From positions 6,237,650 through 6,301,649 of the forward strand of contig CM040104.1 of NCBI GenBank assembly GCA_022496805.1: a stretch of DNA of 64,000 nt, given 5' to 3'. Every line of letters starts with the position of its first letter. Position 1 is the stretch's first letter. The position numbers were made by a program, and so were the translations under genes. This document shows positions 1 to 13,189 of the stretch, one piece after another. The notes under the pieces are model-generated. The model was given only the letters and a program-made list of their open reading frames with translations. It was not told the DNA's origin and searched no databases. The DNA comes from Pohlia nutans. Taxonomy: Eukaryota > Streptophyta > Bryopsida > Bryales > Mniaceae.

Positions 1-639
1 AGAAGTGTTGGTGGCTAGGCGTATGCTTAACCCTCTGACATCTTTTTTTTTTTTTTTAGTTTTTAAGGTTTAAAGAAAATTTTCCTACACTACATTAAAA
101 TCTACTGACTCTTGCAATTAGTTCGGTTAAACACTTGAACTGAAAGTCAAAATTTACATGAATCCACCAATCTATGGATGCACATCAGTCAAATGGGACA
201 ACAACAGTGGGAACTAACATTATTATGTGGAGTCACACTTAAGTGCTCCCCCTGTAAATGAAAGAGGTGCCCCACCAAACCAAGTCCTCCCTTCACTTGG
301 ATTCCAAGGACTAAACTTTGAATGTAGGAACTTTGTCTAACATCGTTGAACCCAAATTAATATTTTTCAAGCTAAGAACATTGATTATGAACTAAGAATG
401 GTGCACAAGAATTCTCACATCAACAAATATTCCGATTTCGTTTCTCCTAAATCTTGTTTCTCGTAACTCTTGTTCTCTTGGAATATTAATTTTGGTGCGA
501 CAACCGTGTGAATGGGAGGCATGAACACTTCATCAGAGTCCTCTACTTAGTTTTGCATAAACCCCAATGCCCAAGTAATTAAAATAAAATAAAATAAGGG
601 GAAAGAGAGAAAAGAAAAGCCAGAGGAGCAGAGGTCTAC
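1..639. other. Intron or downstream DNA of the membrane-protein gene
   Basis: This AT-rich stretch lies beyond the splice donor at 639/640 of the minus-strand exon that follows, so it is probably its next intron. I see no coding exon in it. A degenerate copy of the GGCATATGCC palindrome repeat seen at 1.67 kb occurs near position 20. Confidence 0.4.
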
Positions 640-1296
640 CTGCAAGGCGCGCTCCTCTGAGAAGATGGTCTTCTGAAGCGACGAAACCTGCAACAACTTC
701 TGCCAAACCCCAGCAATGGTGACAACGCTGGCCAGCACGGACAAAACGATGGGGCTCCAGCGATTGTTGCAGTGCAAGAGATTGCTCTGCGCCACAGCCG
801 TAAGCACCACGCCTTGAAACACGGAGAAGAAGCCGATGAGCTGGTACACCTCGTTCTTCAGGTTGCCCACTTTCTTGGTCTTGCGCTCCACGCGCGACGT
901 GAACAGCTTCTCCTTGCCTTCCCACTCCACCAGCGCCTTCTTGTGGATCAGGCTCTCGTCGATCAACACCAAGTTCTTGATCTCGTTGTAGCAGTACTCG
1001 TCGTCGTCGGAGTCAGCGTCGGCGTCACAGTCGGGATGCGAGATCTAGATGCAGCGTAGCTTGTACTCCGCCTGCTGGCGATCCTTGCGCAGCTGCTCGT
1101 CGTGCCGGTACTGGATCACAAGCTCTTGCTCGCGCGCGTCGTAGCAAGCAAGCTTGGCTTCAATGGCTGCAAACACGTCAATGGATGAGTGCTGGCTGCC
1201 GTCTGCTGCGTGGGATGATCCCGAGAAGCTGGTGCTGGTGCGAGGCACGTTGTTGTCCGAGTGCTGGTCGGTGGTGCCGGCTTCTAAGTCCCGGTC
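640..1296 (-). pseudogene. Exon of a conserved plant membrane protein, with an in-frame TAG
   Basis: One exon is visible, with an acceptor (CTGCAG) at 1297-1302 and a donor (CAG|GTAGAC) at 640/639, both in phase 0. The first half has a Ser-rich and Asp-rich linker and a charged helix (YRHDEQLRKDRQQAEYKLR). The second half has the segment KVGNLKNEVYQLIGFFSVFQ followed by two hydrophobic, probably membrane-spanning stretches. I recall this second half as a conserved plant membrane protein of unknown function. A TAG at 1045-1047 interrupts the frame, which is open on both sides in the same register. It could come from a CAG glutamine codon by C-to-T change. Other exons lie outside the window or in the AT-rich flanks. 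Either the locus is a pseudogene or the reference carries one nonsense allele. Confidence 0.6.
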
Positions 1297-2937
1297 CTGC
1301 AGTGGGGGATGATGCCTTAGTTTAAATTTTCTGTAGTGTAAGAAAATTTTCTTGAATCAACATATTTGAAGTCCATAAAAGTTCTTAACATTAAACTAAC
1401 GTCAATGTGCTCAACGGCACGGGTCCCACTAGTATATGTACAAATCTCATAGCCTCAAAATACATTTTCTTATATACAAACTCCAAGCCCCATGTATATC
1501 TACTTTCTTTTCAATTGAAATATGTCTCTGATAAATACGTTTTGTACATGTTTTTTCTAAATAATACCCTTGTTGCGCATGCACGTGTATAATTACAGTA
1601 TTTGAAGAATGCACTCCCTGGGTTTATCTTCAAACATTTTATTTTGTTGAAATTGTAAGTGCTTAGGAGGTTAGGCATATGCCTAACCCTCCAATATTTT
1701 ATTTTCCTATAAAATTGAAGTATTTCAAGGTTAGCATATGTATATCCATGAGTTATAATGTTTTGCTATTAGAGGCAGTTGTTATTTAAAATTCCAAGTG
1801 TTGGAGTGTTAAATATATGCATAACCTCCCATTATTTGATATTTCAAAAATTAGTTAAAGTGTTAAGAATTAGGTGTATCTTTAACCCCATCACTTAGTA
1901 GTTTACATAATAATTGCAATTAATGAACCTTAGTAGAAACCTTGTACAGCGTGACATGTCTCTTATAACTAAACATCCGTTATAATGACATGTTTTTAGT
2001 GACTCAATTTTGAGTCACTAAAAACAAGTCACAATGAACATTTAGTTATTAATGAATGTCACATCAGAAAAAATTTGTACTAGTGAGAGGGTTAGGCATA
2101 TGCCTAATCCTCCATCACTTGCAATTTTAATCCTCCATCACTTGAAGTATGGATTGATTGGATTTAGTAACGTCTTTGCAATTAACTTACTGCAAAACCC
2201 ACATGAAAATGTATAGAATCTAAAACACTTCAAAAACATAAACCTAACTTCTAGAAACTCCAAAAAGAATTATCTGAAAAAACTTAAATAATTGCATGGA
2301 TGTCAATTTTCTTATAGTGAACCCTTATGTGTTCTCTGGACACGAAATTTTCCAATCATTTAATTCAAGAATTACATTAATTTTTGGTATGTATTTCCAT
2401 AGCATATTTATGCTTTCTCATTCATCTACTGCCCTATGAAAAAAATTACAATGTGCAATTTTAGAAGGGCATGTGCACTTTTAACGAAATGGGTGTGCTC
2501 AATACTCATTTATGAGTCCTAAAATACTACCAACTTCAAAGAGCCATAATTTTTTATTCAAAACTCCAATTTATGCATTTTTTAAACCAGCGGGTACATT
2601 CTCTTACAAGGTTTCAAATCATGTATGGCATACAAGATACATACTCCTTGATCATCTCTTTATGAGATATTATCAATGTCAAGGGCTTTTTCCTTCACCT
2701 TTCCTAGGCTTGATTAAGCCCAAACGTTTTCTTTTTCTCTACACTTAGGCAAATAAGCCTCTTATCGATCAATAATATCCTTTCAACTTTATCTTTACAA
2801 CATTCTCTTAGCACAACCGTGATTCAAATGCGGTTCCAAAATCACCACCATATTTCATCAATTTTTTATTTGGGCACACAGTGGTTCATTCAGATGCTTA
2901 GAATTGTCTAACTCTAGTGCATAGATCATGGAGTTGT
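1297..2937. repeat. AT-rich DNA with a recurring GGCATATGCC palindrome
   Basis: There is no gene here. A motif close to GGTTAGGCATATGCCTAACC recurs at about 1669 and 2093, with weaker copies near 1729, 1807 and 20. It is a degenerate dispersed or tandem repeat. Confidence 0.5.
1925..2093. mobile_element. Small foldback (MITE-like) element
   Basis: The two halves are imperfect inverted copies meeting at the palindrome TTTAGTGACTCAATTTTGAGTCACTAAA (about 1994-2025). The outer parts also pair (GTGACATGTC...ACTAAACAT with ATGTTTAGT...ATGTCAC). It has no coding capacity. The exact ends and target duplication are unclear. Confidence 0.45.
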
Positions 2938-2941
2938 TTAA

Positions 2942-3327
2942 TCCTTAAACGTCAAGAGGGCCTGAATGGGGCAGCCCGGAAGGAATCTAAATTTTTTTGG
3001 GAAAAATAAAAATAAAATAAAAATAAAAAAATAAAAATGGCAAAAACGGCTCTGCAGTGCACTGCTGGCTAGCACTGTAGCACTGTAGCACTGCGGCACT
3101 GCTGAACTTCAGCTGCCCCAACCTCAAAACTTGTTCAATTTGATAACTTTGATTGCTTACCAACGATTCCACAATCTCTCAAATGAGGCGAAAATTTGGA
3201 ATCTAGATCACTTTTTCAGTAGCTTTCCAACGCAATAAGTCTCGCTTGATTTGGTTGAGAAATGAAACTTTTTTCTCCAATTATTCCTTTATACCAAGCC
3301 CATGGGGCTTGCTTTGACGTTTAAGGG
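2942..3327. mobile_element. MITE with TTAA target duplication (piggyBac-like ends)
   Basis: The ends are inverted copies of YCCTTAAACGTCAA, one mismatch in 14. Both are flanked directly by TTAA (2938-2941 and 3328-3331). A TTAA duplication with ends starting CCC is typical of piggyBac elements. A PIF/Harbinger MITE with a TTA duplication is the alternative. Inside are short GCACTGTA repeats at about 3056-3100 and no ORF. Confidence 0.45.
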
Positions 3328-3752
3328 TTAACTACGGTGAATTTCTTTTCTAATTAGAGTTGTATAACTTTAGTACACAAGTCTTCTAATTGGAGTTGTC
3401 TAACTCCCATCATCTTATGTTCGCACACTAAACCATTTTCCATATATCGATTCATCCATAAAGTGAGATCAAAGACCATGATACTTATGACTAGGTCTTG
3501 GCCCAGTCAGATGCCTTGATGAATACATTAAAAAATATGATCGCAAAATCAACCTAGAAATAATAGCACAACGCTTTTCCAACATTAGTAAATAGACAAT
3601 AAACCCTAATATAAGTAACAAAATCTCCAATGACTTTTGGTCCAACCAACAATAACATATACACAAAAAATAAGCCTCTTAAAATTTTGAACTAAACAAC
3701 AAATGGGAAATGCTCAAAAATAATTATTCTTTGGAATATAAATATTTCCATC

Positions 3753-3888
3753 CACTAGTAGGATTTTGGTCCTTTATAACTAGTCTTTTGTGACTTACAT
3801 GGTCATTTGTGATTCAATTCTTGAGAAGTCGTTTTGGACCATTTAAGTCATAGAAGACCAGTTATAAAGGACCAAAATCCTACTAGTG
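3753..3888. mobile_element. Snap-back MITE of CACTA type
   Basis: This 136-bp element starts CACTAGTAGGATTTTGGTCC and ends with its inverted copy. The inverted ends run about 35 bp with few mismatches, so the whole element folds back. A 3-bp ATC lies directly outside both ends (3750-3752 and 3889-3891), as expected for CACTA-type transposition. Confidence 0.7.
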
Positions 3889-4859
3889 ATCAACTACATG
3901 CACTACAAGAAAATGCAGTCCGAATCAACACAAAATCAAGATATTTCTGCTGGTTTCAACAGAAATGGGGAAATTGAGCTTAAATATATTTTTTTCGCAC
4001 CCTCATGCATCAGAATCAACAATTCTCTGTTGGATTCAACACAAACAATTGTTGGTTTGCGGATTTACTGTATTTACATATTATGATTAGTTTTTAATCG
4101 ATGAGTTTGCAGGCGAAATAAAAACTGCAACTTCAAGAATGTCCTCTTTCAGCCATGTCGTAACTAAAAGTAACCTCCTTGTAAGTTGGGAAGCTGGAGT
4201 ATACAAACCTCATCACATTCAGTAAAATTCAAAAAGTTACACTAAATAGGGAGATTAGATTTGAAAATATTCTAGACATCTACTTTGGGAAAAAAAAAAT
4301 TACTAAAGACATTGATTTGTAGAGTCGTAAATATACCCCCATGTTGATCAATGTAGAGGGAAAACAGATTGGTCAATAGTAAACATTTACTACCAGTTTC
4401 TGTAAATTACTGTAACTACTACATTTCTACATTTTCAATGTTAGTAGTGAGTTCAAAGCTTTGAAATTTACAATTACCTCTCCTCCTTTACTACAAAATG
4501 ATAACATAAAAACTGCTTGGATGAAAAGCCATGGTTAGTCCCTCAATGTGAGCCAGAATGACGTTCTTTATTCCTTTTGATGAATGCATGTCATACATGC
4601 TCCCCTAAAACATGGTACATCTTGCACTGCGGGTAACCCCTGTAGTTCACTTAAGCAGCATAATTGACAGTGATCGAAACTACGGTGGTCCTTTATGAAA
4701 ATCAGCCAACAGTATAGGATTCTTGGACGAAAAATACCTAGTTGACTGGCCGGGACAAGCACATCTCTCTCATCTTCTGTAGGACCGGAACACATGGAAC
4801 TAGATACTTGTACAGTATAGTGAAAATAGAAGCTCGCAACTGTTGCAGAGAACGCTGAG

Positions 4860-5322
4860 TTAGTTGTCCTCTGATGATTCGCCCAAGTCCCTGTCAAAGA
4901 GCGGATTCACATCGTCAATGACTGGATGGAATATGTCTTGTCTTCGTAACTGCCTCCCTGTTGGCAGTGGTGCTTCGAATTCTTCTGGTAACGTTACTTG
5001 TGCCTGTAACCCTTCATGATCTTTTGTTCTTCCCAATGCAAATAAGCCATCGGTGTCCTCCCCACCTGCATGTCTGTCTATTCTGTGTCCTCTGACCTCG
5101 GTCCTGCATACAACTTTCCAGCCTGGACATCGTATGTCATCAGAGAAGAAAACCTGTTGCACTTGGATTGGAAATGCGAAAGACTCCTTTCCATAAGGTA
5201 CCATCCGATTGAAGTTTGCAACTGTAAATCCTATTCTATCTTTTCTTACTGTGGCATTTGAACCTGCATAATTCGCCTTCACCCACTCACACACAAAAAT
5301 GACGACGCAATGGCTGGTGTAG
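4860..5322 (-). pseudogene. TNP2 transposase, C-terminal part (DUF4216), cut off by the MULE
   Basis: This is the 3' end of the CACTA transposase gene. It encodes the second half of a DUF4216-like domain: VVIFVCEW, GFTVANFNRM, then QVQQVFFSDD, as in plant TNP2-type transposases. The acidic tail ends in TAA at 4860. Its upstream half lies 17.6 kb away at 22,918 and beyond. When the MULE and one copy of its 10-bp target are removed, the frame runs through as EIVELDYTSHCVVIFVCEW. This is the strongest evidence for the insertion point. Confidence 0.8.
5313..5322. repeat. Left target site duplication of the MULE
   Basis: GCTGGTGTAG sits directly before the MULE left end and is repeated exactly at 22918-22927, directly after the right end. 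Ten bases is within the 9-11 bp usual for Mutator-like elements. Confidence 0.8.
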
Positions 5323-8107
5323 GGGGAAAGGTCGTATGTGAGCAGAGAGCGGAGAGTAAAGAGCAAAGAGCAGAAATTAAAGAGCAGACTTTAAACATTT
5401 TCGCAGTCATTTTCAGGGTTAGGGTTCCTATAACCGTGGATTTTTTCATTTTTTTATTAATATTTTTTGGGAGAATTGGCGTGTATAACCGTGGAATTTA
5501 AGAGAATTTAGCAGTGAGATATAGAATTTTGGGACATTCATACACGGACTTCGATCACTCATGTAAGTTTGTTACATACGATATTTTGTCTAGCCAGGGT
5601 TGAATTAGGAGTGAATGAATTGACGTCTAGGAGTGAATGTTTAGGAGTGAATTAGGATTGAATGAATTCACAATATTTAGTCTAAGAGGGAATGAAGTGA
5701 TGATGTTAATGTACTAGTGATGGATGTTTAGGTTCGTATGAAGATCTCATTTTGAATTCTAACATTCTCTCATATGAGATTACTACCTGATAATTTGTTC
5801 AATTTTTTTATACAATCTTATACAATCTCATAATTGAAACAATATTACTCTACTAAAAAGTATACACAAATTACAGGATTACACCAAACATACATACGAT
5901 ACACTATTACACTAGTCTAATTGCTAATACACTCATTGTCCAAACAACACCAAACACCATATAAGTAAGCTAGTAAGCTAAAACAATGAGCTCAAAGAAT
6001 ATAACCAAGAGTATAAAGTACAAATGATAAACATACAACTAGCCATTACAATGGCTATGCAAAATAGAGACATAATATAGTTGTAGGGAAATACAATATC
6101 ATTGAGGTCTATTCACTAATCGCCTCATCATCCACATAAATCAAACCATTATTAACCATGCTGGTGCATTGCGACATTGAGCCTTCCTCAAATTCACTAG
6201 CACTGGGTTGAGTTTGAGACACACTTAGATCAAAATCAACCTCTGCAGCAACATCTAAATATTTTAAAATACGAGAGTCATACTTCGGGGGAGGATCTAA
6301 CAGAAGAGGTGGAGATACTTGCAATGCTTGCAACTGTGCAACATCTTCCGCATATGAAGGAAGTCTCCAACTCTTAGCCGGGCTTGGAAAGAGTCTAGAA
6401 TGCAGTAACACAAGGAAAAGTTTAGACACAAGTGATATCATAAAGATCAAAATACAATAGAAGCTACATATGAATAGAAAGAGTAAGTGGCACTTACTTA
6501 CTCAGGGTCCTCCACACGACGGCGCTTCACTGCAGCAGCTTTCTTTGGCTTCTTTACAGATAGTACAGGAGCAGGAGGAATTGATGGAGCCTTTGCAAGA
6601 GATATCATGGGCTTTAGAACAGCCTCAAACAGCTTCTTGTCACTCTCCATGCCCAGAATGTGCCTACCAGTATTCTTGCAAGCAGTGATGGAATTCCCTA
6701 AAAAGACCCACGCCATAAACGGATAAGTACACATTAGCATCAAAAAAAGCAAAGGCAAATAGTTTGCAAGGAAAGCAAAGAAGAATATTTCATACCAGTG
6801 CCAACTGCTACATCAATGACAATGTCCCCAACCGTGGTCAAAGCCATAACAAGGCAAGAAAAAAAGTATTCATCCTTCTCCCTTGGGCCTCGCCATGGAC
6901 GAGCACCATCCATCAGAGGGTTGGTGCAGTGATTAATCAATGTGTCGTTGAGGCCAACGTCTACACCATGGGCAACCAACTCTGGCACATCACGAATGGA
7001 AAAGGTTGAACTCCAAGACACAGAGTCCTCGGGCCGAGACACCCGCTTGAGGAGAAGCATATTAAATCTGTTGGTTGTGGTATTGGGAACCCTTGCCGAA
7101 CTCATGGGCAAATAGTTAACCCCCATCCACTCCTTGTAGATCGCAAATCCAAAAGAGTCAAAAAACATCTCAATGTCCTCAAGAAAGTCGCCATTGTCAA
7201 ATGGAAAGAAAAGCAGCAGTGCACCACTATCATGTAGAATCTCATCGGCAAACTCGAACAACTCCTGCAAGTAGTCCTCAGACTTCACATTCCAAGTGGG
7301 CACCACGGATGATGGCACCGATACATTTGGCACCGGTAGACCCTCTGGTAAGTCTGCAATCACCAAGTCTGCAGCTCCACGCATAGAAGGCACTCCACGA
7401 AAGTTACAAGAACGAGAAGGAGAGCATGACAGAGCAAACTTTTGAACCTCACGAAAATGTCGTTGTTGCTCAAGAATGGAGGCGTTGATGACAAGGGCTT
7501 GCGGACTAGACTCAGTGGGTGCAGGCTGTGATAAAGTAGGAGGAGTCGGTTGCTTCACCCGGCTCTGAGTGAGAGGAAGGGGCACACTGTGGACATCAGT
7601 CATCACCGTGTCTCCTCCTGGAGCAGACTTGCTTGGAGTCATGGAAGCAACAGTGGATGCAGCCTTACCCTTGGTAGTGACTTTCTTCGATGCAACCTCT
7701 GTGACACTGCTGTCAGCCTTCATTAACGCCTTCTTCTTTGATGTAGCCTTCTCCTTCGTTGGCACCTTCTTCTTCGACTTTTGTGCATCCTCAGCTGCAG
7801 TCTCATCAGCATCAGCATCCTCATCCTCATCTTCGTCCTCATCAGAGAGCTCGACTGTAGCTGTCAACGACTTCTTGAGCTGAGCCTCCGAATTAGGTAC
7901 AAAACTCTTGGGGCATTCGATGTACCAGCAGCATTCCATGAGGTGGTCTCTGCTGAAGTTCCTCTTCTGCGTCTTTGAGAAGATGTAGGTCGGTGAGGAA
8001 GAATTGCACCATCCCTGTACACAAGCTGGTAACTTCGGAATTGCCCCTTCTTTGAGGAGCACTTGCTTCATGTACCTACACAATGACAATCATTTGTTAC
8101 TACCGCA

Positions 8108-8440
8108 CACTATAACAAAACATGGTAAAAAAAAACCGCACTCAAAATTGACTGCGGTTCTTTTTACCACGTTTTTGTGCATGCGCGCGTAGTGGGCTGT
8201 TAGCTTCTTTTGCAATTTCTGACTACAATTTTTAGAATTTTGGGGCATGTAATATATCGTTGGAAAGGTATTGAAAATACCTTTCCAATGATATATTACA
8301 CGCCCTAAAGTTTCAAAAATTGCACTCGGAAATTGCAAAAAACAGTGGCTGCGCACGTAGTGGGCCTGCACAAAAACATGGCAAAAAGAACCGCAGTCAA
8401 TTTTGACTGCGGTTTTTTTTTACCATGTTTTGTTATAGTG
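8108..8440. mobile_element. Snap-back MITE of CACTA type inside a MULE intron
   Basis: This 333-bp element starts CACTATAACAAAACATGGTA and ends with its inverted copy, and GCA flanks both ends (8105-8107, 8441-8443). It is close to one long hairpin, with inner palindromic arms at about 8230-8330. It lies in the intron between exons 6 and 7 of the ParB/methyltransferase-like gene and is the youngest insertion in that gene. Confidence 0.7.
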
Positions 8441-8639
8441 GCATCCATGCATTACTCATGAATATGCATCGCCGAGACTGCCCTTACTCGCATCACTTAG
8501 CAATGGCATCAACCCTCGAGAACTCAGTGGTGTCATTCCCCGTGAACCTCGTGGCAGTAATGTGAATACCATGAAACATCCAGACCCTAATGCAAACACA
8601 GGGGTTTCCTTGCCCACGCCTCACAACGCGTTTCACACC

Positions 8640-10430
8640 ACAGCTCGTACTCGTACCACTGGTCGTCACTGGCGTCACTGCACTCATTACTCAGATCACG
8701 CAGCAGTGCCCCATTATTCGTCACCACTACTTGTAACCATTACTCGCATTGGTCACTACACTGCCCAATTACACGCGCCACTCACCACTACCCCATTACT
8801 GGCGTCACTGCGCCCATTACTCTAAAACCACGCAGTACTGCCTATTACTCGTCACCGATACTTGTCAGTGCACCCATTACTCGCACTGCCCATTACTCAT
8901 CAGCAATCGCCTACTACTCGCCACCAAGCTGAGACAAATCACTATAATGCCCATTACTCGCACCACGCATCACGCACCGCTACTCCCCCACTACTCGCAA
9001 CACTGCCCATTAATCGCCCAGTGCTAGTCAGTACCCCATTACTCGCACCACAACTCGTCGCTGCCCCATTACTCGCACCAGCACTAGTCACTGGCCATTA
9101 CTCGCACCACGCACAACAACCTACCTTTACTCGCACCACGCACCACTTCCCATTACTCGCCCACTGCTCGTCACTGCGGAGAACTGCCTATTATTCGCAC
9201 CAGTACTCGCACCCTAAATGCCGCCCATTACTTGTCACTGGGCATTACACTGCCCTAGTACTCGAACCACTACTCGTACCACCAGTCGCACCAGTGCCCA
9301 TTACTCGCCCAGTACTCGTCACTTCCCGATTACTCGGCCACTATTCGTCACTATCACATTACTCGCACCAGTACTGGCCACTGCCGTGAACTCAAAGGAC
9401 GCACCACTACTTGTCACCATTACCCACCACTACTCACCCTACTTCCCCAATACTCAGCCGTTACTCGAACCTCTACTCGATCAACTGCCCATTACTCGCC
9501 AAGTGGCTTGTCATTATCATCATCACTTGAACCACTACTCGCACCACTGCCCATTACTCGCCCAATACGTGTCACTGGCTTTAGCGTCTCACCAATACAA
9601 GAACCACTACTCGCACCACTACTGGCCGACGACTCGCACCACTACTGGCCCGCTACTCGCCCACTACGCGTCACCAGTACTCAACACTGCACATTAATCG
9701 CACCACCACACTGCCCATTACTTGCCTCACTACGCGTCACCATTGCTTGCACGACTACTCGTCACTGCCCATTACTCGCACCATTACAATAACCAATGCT
9801 CGTACCAAGCACCACAGTCCTTTACTCGCACCAAGCACCACTGCCAATTACTCCGATTTCTTGCATCACACACATTCTAATGAGGGACGAAACTAAGTGT
9901 CGGACCCGACCCCTGATGCCTAACTGGCCCTTGTGCTACGCAAATCGCACCACCCACAGATTTTGCTCAAGGACGCGAACAAGTGAGCAGCCTAGACCAC
10001 GTAATCTTACAGTGGGCCGTCAGTCTCGTCATTGCTCGAACCAGTACTCGAACCACCAGTATTCGCAACACTACTCGCACCAGTACTTGCCCAGTACTCG
10101 TCACTGGCTTGAAACTCTCACTATTGCTCGGCCCACTACTCGCACCACCAGTCGCACCATTGACCCATTACTCGCACCACTACTCGCATCACTACTCGCA
10201 CCACTGCCCCATTACTTGCACATTACTCATCACCACCCCACTACTGACACGAGTACACGCCACTACTCGTCACTAGGCCGTCACTCTCATTATCGCTCGA
10301 ACAAGTACTCAAACCAGTACTCAAACCAACATCACATGCACTACTCGCAATTCACGCTGTTATTACTGCCCCAAGCGAGAGAGTCACCACTTGACTTGCA
10401 CAAATTATTCGCATTTGTGAGGGAGTAGAA
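8640..10430. repeat. Degenerate minisatellite (CCATTACTCGCACCACTACTCG-like) filling an intron
   Basis: Short variants of CATTACTCGCACCA, CACTACTCGTCACTG and similar words recur dozens of times with irregular spacing. The tract coincides with the intron between exons 6 and 5 of the minus-strand gene. Its G-poor, C-rich plus strand leaves long open frames that are not genes. Confidence 0.75.
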
Positions 10431-10949
10431 CTAACCTTAGACAGAGCCGTTTCACAACGAGGTCACCGTCCTTGACTTTGTCAAACCTCATGGATTTTGC
10501 ATACGCATCAGGGCCCCCAAAATGGGTGTTGTACGCCTTGTCCCAAAGGCAAATCCGCCAGTTCTCAAGGTAGTCCACAAAACTATCAACAACCTAAGAA
10601 CTATCAACAACCTAAGAACTATCAACACCACCAACTAGAGCTAGGTAAGCAACTAGCTCTCTTTTCGCAGACTCCTCTATCCCTGCCCAAAATGCAGCAC
10701 GATCCATCCACTTCTTTAGAGTGTCCTCACCAGCAGGAGACTTTGGAAACCTGAGGTCCGATCGAACAAATGATGGACTATTCCACCATTTTAGCCACCG
10801 CACCTTATACTTTGACTCCACCGCTGTTGTTGCCAGCATCTGCAATTTCTCCAAAGTCATCTCGACTTTTGCGGCAACATGCGCACTGTAATGCTCAACA
10901 ATCTGCACGTCCAAAGGGAGAACTCTCAACCTTGATGAATACCATAACT

Positions 10950-11690
10950 ACGCATCACCATTACTCCCAACTGTGCGCATCCCCATTACTCCCACCAATA
11001 CGTATCCCCATGACTCCCACCACTACACTGTCCATTAGTGGTCCAATACTCGCTCATTGCACTGCCATTACTCGAACTACTACGCGTCACCATTCCTCGC
11101 ACTAGTACACTGTCCAGTACTCGCACCACTCACCACTGCCCATTACTTGCACCACACGCAACACTGGTCTTTACTCGCACCACCCACAACTGCCCCTTAG
11201 TCCAATTTCCACCATTCGACACCACTGCACTTCACCACTACACGTAACCACTTCACTTTCCATTACGTGTCTCCACTTCACTTCCCATACTCGCCCACTA
11301 CTCGTCACTGCCCTCTACTCGCCAACTGCGCGTCACCACTACGCGTCACCACTACGCGCCACCAATACCTGTCGCTACCCATTACTCACCCACTACGCGT
11401 AACCACTTCGCGTCACCACTACTCCACACTGCCCAATTCTTCAACAACACTCACTCTGCTCAAAGACGTAACCAAGTGTTGGACCCGATCCATGATTTCT
11501 AATTGGCCCTTGTGCTACGCAACTCGCCAAAACCACTACTCGCCTACTACTCCTACACTACTCGCCCACTACTGGTCCTTTACTCGAACCACTACTCGTC
11601 ACTGCCAATTACTCGCCCACTACGCGTCACCATTACTCCCGCTGCCTATCGTCACTGCCCATCTCTTGTACCACACACATTCAATTGGAA
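10950..11690. repeat. Degenerate ACTCGTCACTGCCC-type minisatellite
   Basis: It has the same word family as at 8.6-10.4 kb, here inside the large intron between exons 5 and 4. A second recurring motif, CAAGTGTCGGACCCGACC, marks longer units. Confidence 0.7.
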
Positions 11691-13060
11691 GTCACAACCA
11701 AGCTTCGGACCCGACCATTGATTCCAAACTGTCCCAAGTGCGAGTAATGAGCAGTGAACACGCACACTCAACTCAATCACGCAACCAAGCTACGGATCCT
11801 ACCATTGATTCCCAACAGTCCCTCGTGCTACGCAGCTCATCACCACACGCACAATCACTCAATCACGCAACTAAGCTACGGATCCTACCATTCATTCCCA
11901 ACAGTCCCTCGTGCTACGCAGCTCATCACCACACGCACAATCACTCAATCACGCAACCAAGCTACGGATCCGACCATTGATTCCAAACTGTCCCTCGTGC
12001 TACGCAACACATCACCACACGCACACTCAGCTCAATCATGCAACCAAACTACGGATCCGACCATTGATTCCAAACTGTCCCTCGTGCTACGCAGCTCATC
12101 ACCACACGCACACTCAGCTCAATCACGCAACCAAGCTACGGATCCGACCATTGATTCCCAACAGTCCCTCGTGCTACGCAGCTCATCACCACACGCACAC
12201 TCAGCTCAATCATGCAACCAAGCTACGGATTCGACCATTGATTCCCAACAGTCCCTCGTGCTACGCAACTCATCACCACACGCACACTCACTCAATCACG
12301 CAACCAAGCTACGGATCCGACCATTGATTCCAAACAGTCCCTCGTGCTACGCAACTCATCACCACACGCACACTCAGCTCAATCATGCAACCAAGCTACG
12401 GATCCGACCATTGATTCCAAACTGTCCCTCGTGCTACGCAACTCATCACCACACGCACACTCAGCTCAATCACGCAACCAAGCTACGGATCCGACCATTG
12501 ATTCCCAACAGTCCCTTGTGCTACGCAGCTCATCACCACACGCACACTCACTCAATCACGTAACCAAGCTACGGATTCGACCATTGATTCCCAACAGTCC
12601 CTCGTGCTACGCAGCTCCTCACCACACGCACACTCAGCTCAATCACGCAACCAAGCTACGGATCCGACCATTGATTCCCAACAGTCCCTCGTGCTACGCA
12701 ACTCATCACCACACGCACACTCAGCTCAATCACGCAACCAAGCTACGGATCCGACCATTGATTCCCAACAGTCCCTCGTGCTACGCAGCTCATCACCACA
12801 CGCACATTCACTCAATCACGCAACCAAGCTACGGATCCGACCATTGATTCCCAACAGTCCCTCGTGCTACGCAGCTCATCACCACACGCACACTCACTCA
12901 ATCACGCAACCAAGCTACGGATCCGACCATTGATTCCAAACTGTCCCTCGTGCTACGCAACACATCACCACACGCACACTCAGCTCAATCACGCAACCAA
13001 GCTACGGATCCGACCATTGATTCCAAACTGTCCCTCGTGCTACGCAACCAAGTGTCGGAC
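11690..13060. repeat. 87-bp tandem repeat array, about 15 copies
   Basis: Units contain ACCAAGCTACGGATCCGACC and CCCTCGTGCTACGCA in order, and are 84-87 bp long with few differences. Adjacent copies are much more alike than the surrounding minisatellite, so this part was amplified recently. The 87-bp unit is a multiple of three and lacks stops, so open frames of up to 270 codons appear in several frames. I do not read them as coding. Confidence 0.9.
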
Positions 13061-13189
13061 CCGTCCACTGCCCTTGTGCTACGCAAACAAGTATCAAACA
13101 GGCATTTCACACAAGGTCCCAACCAAGTGTCGGACCCGACCACTGATCCCAAGCTGGCCCTCGTACAACGCACCGCCCCCTGACTCTGG

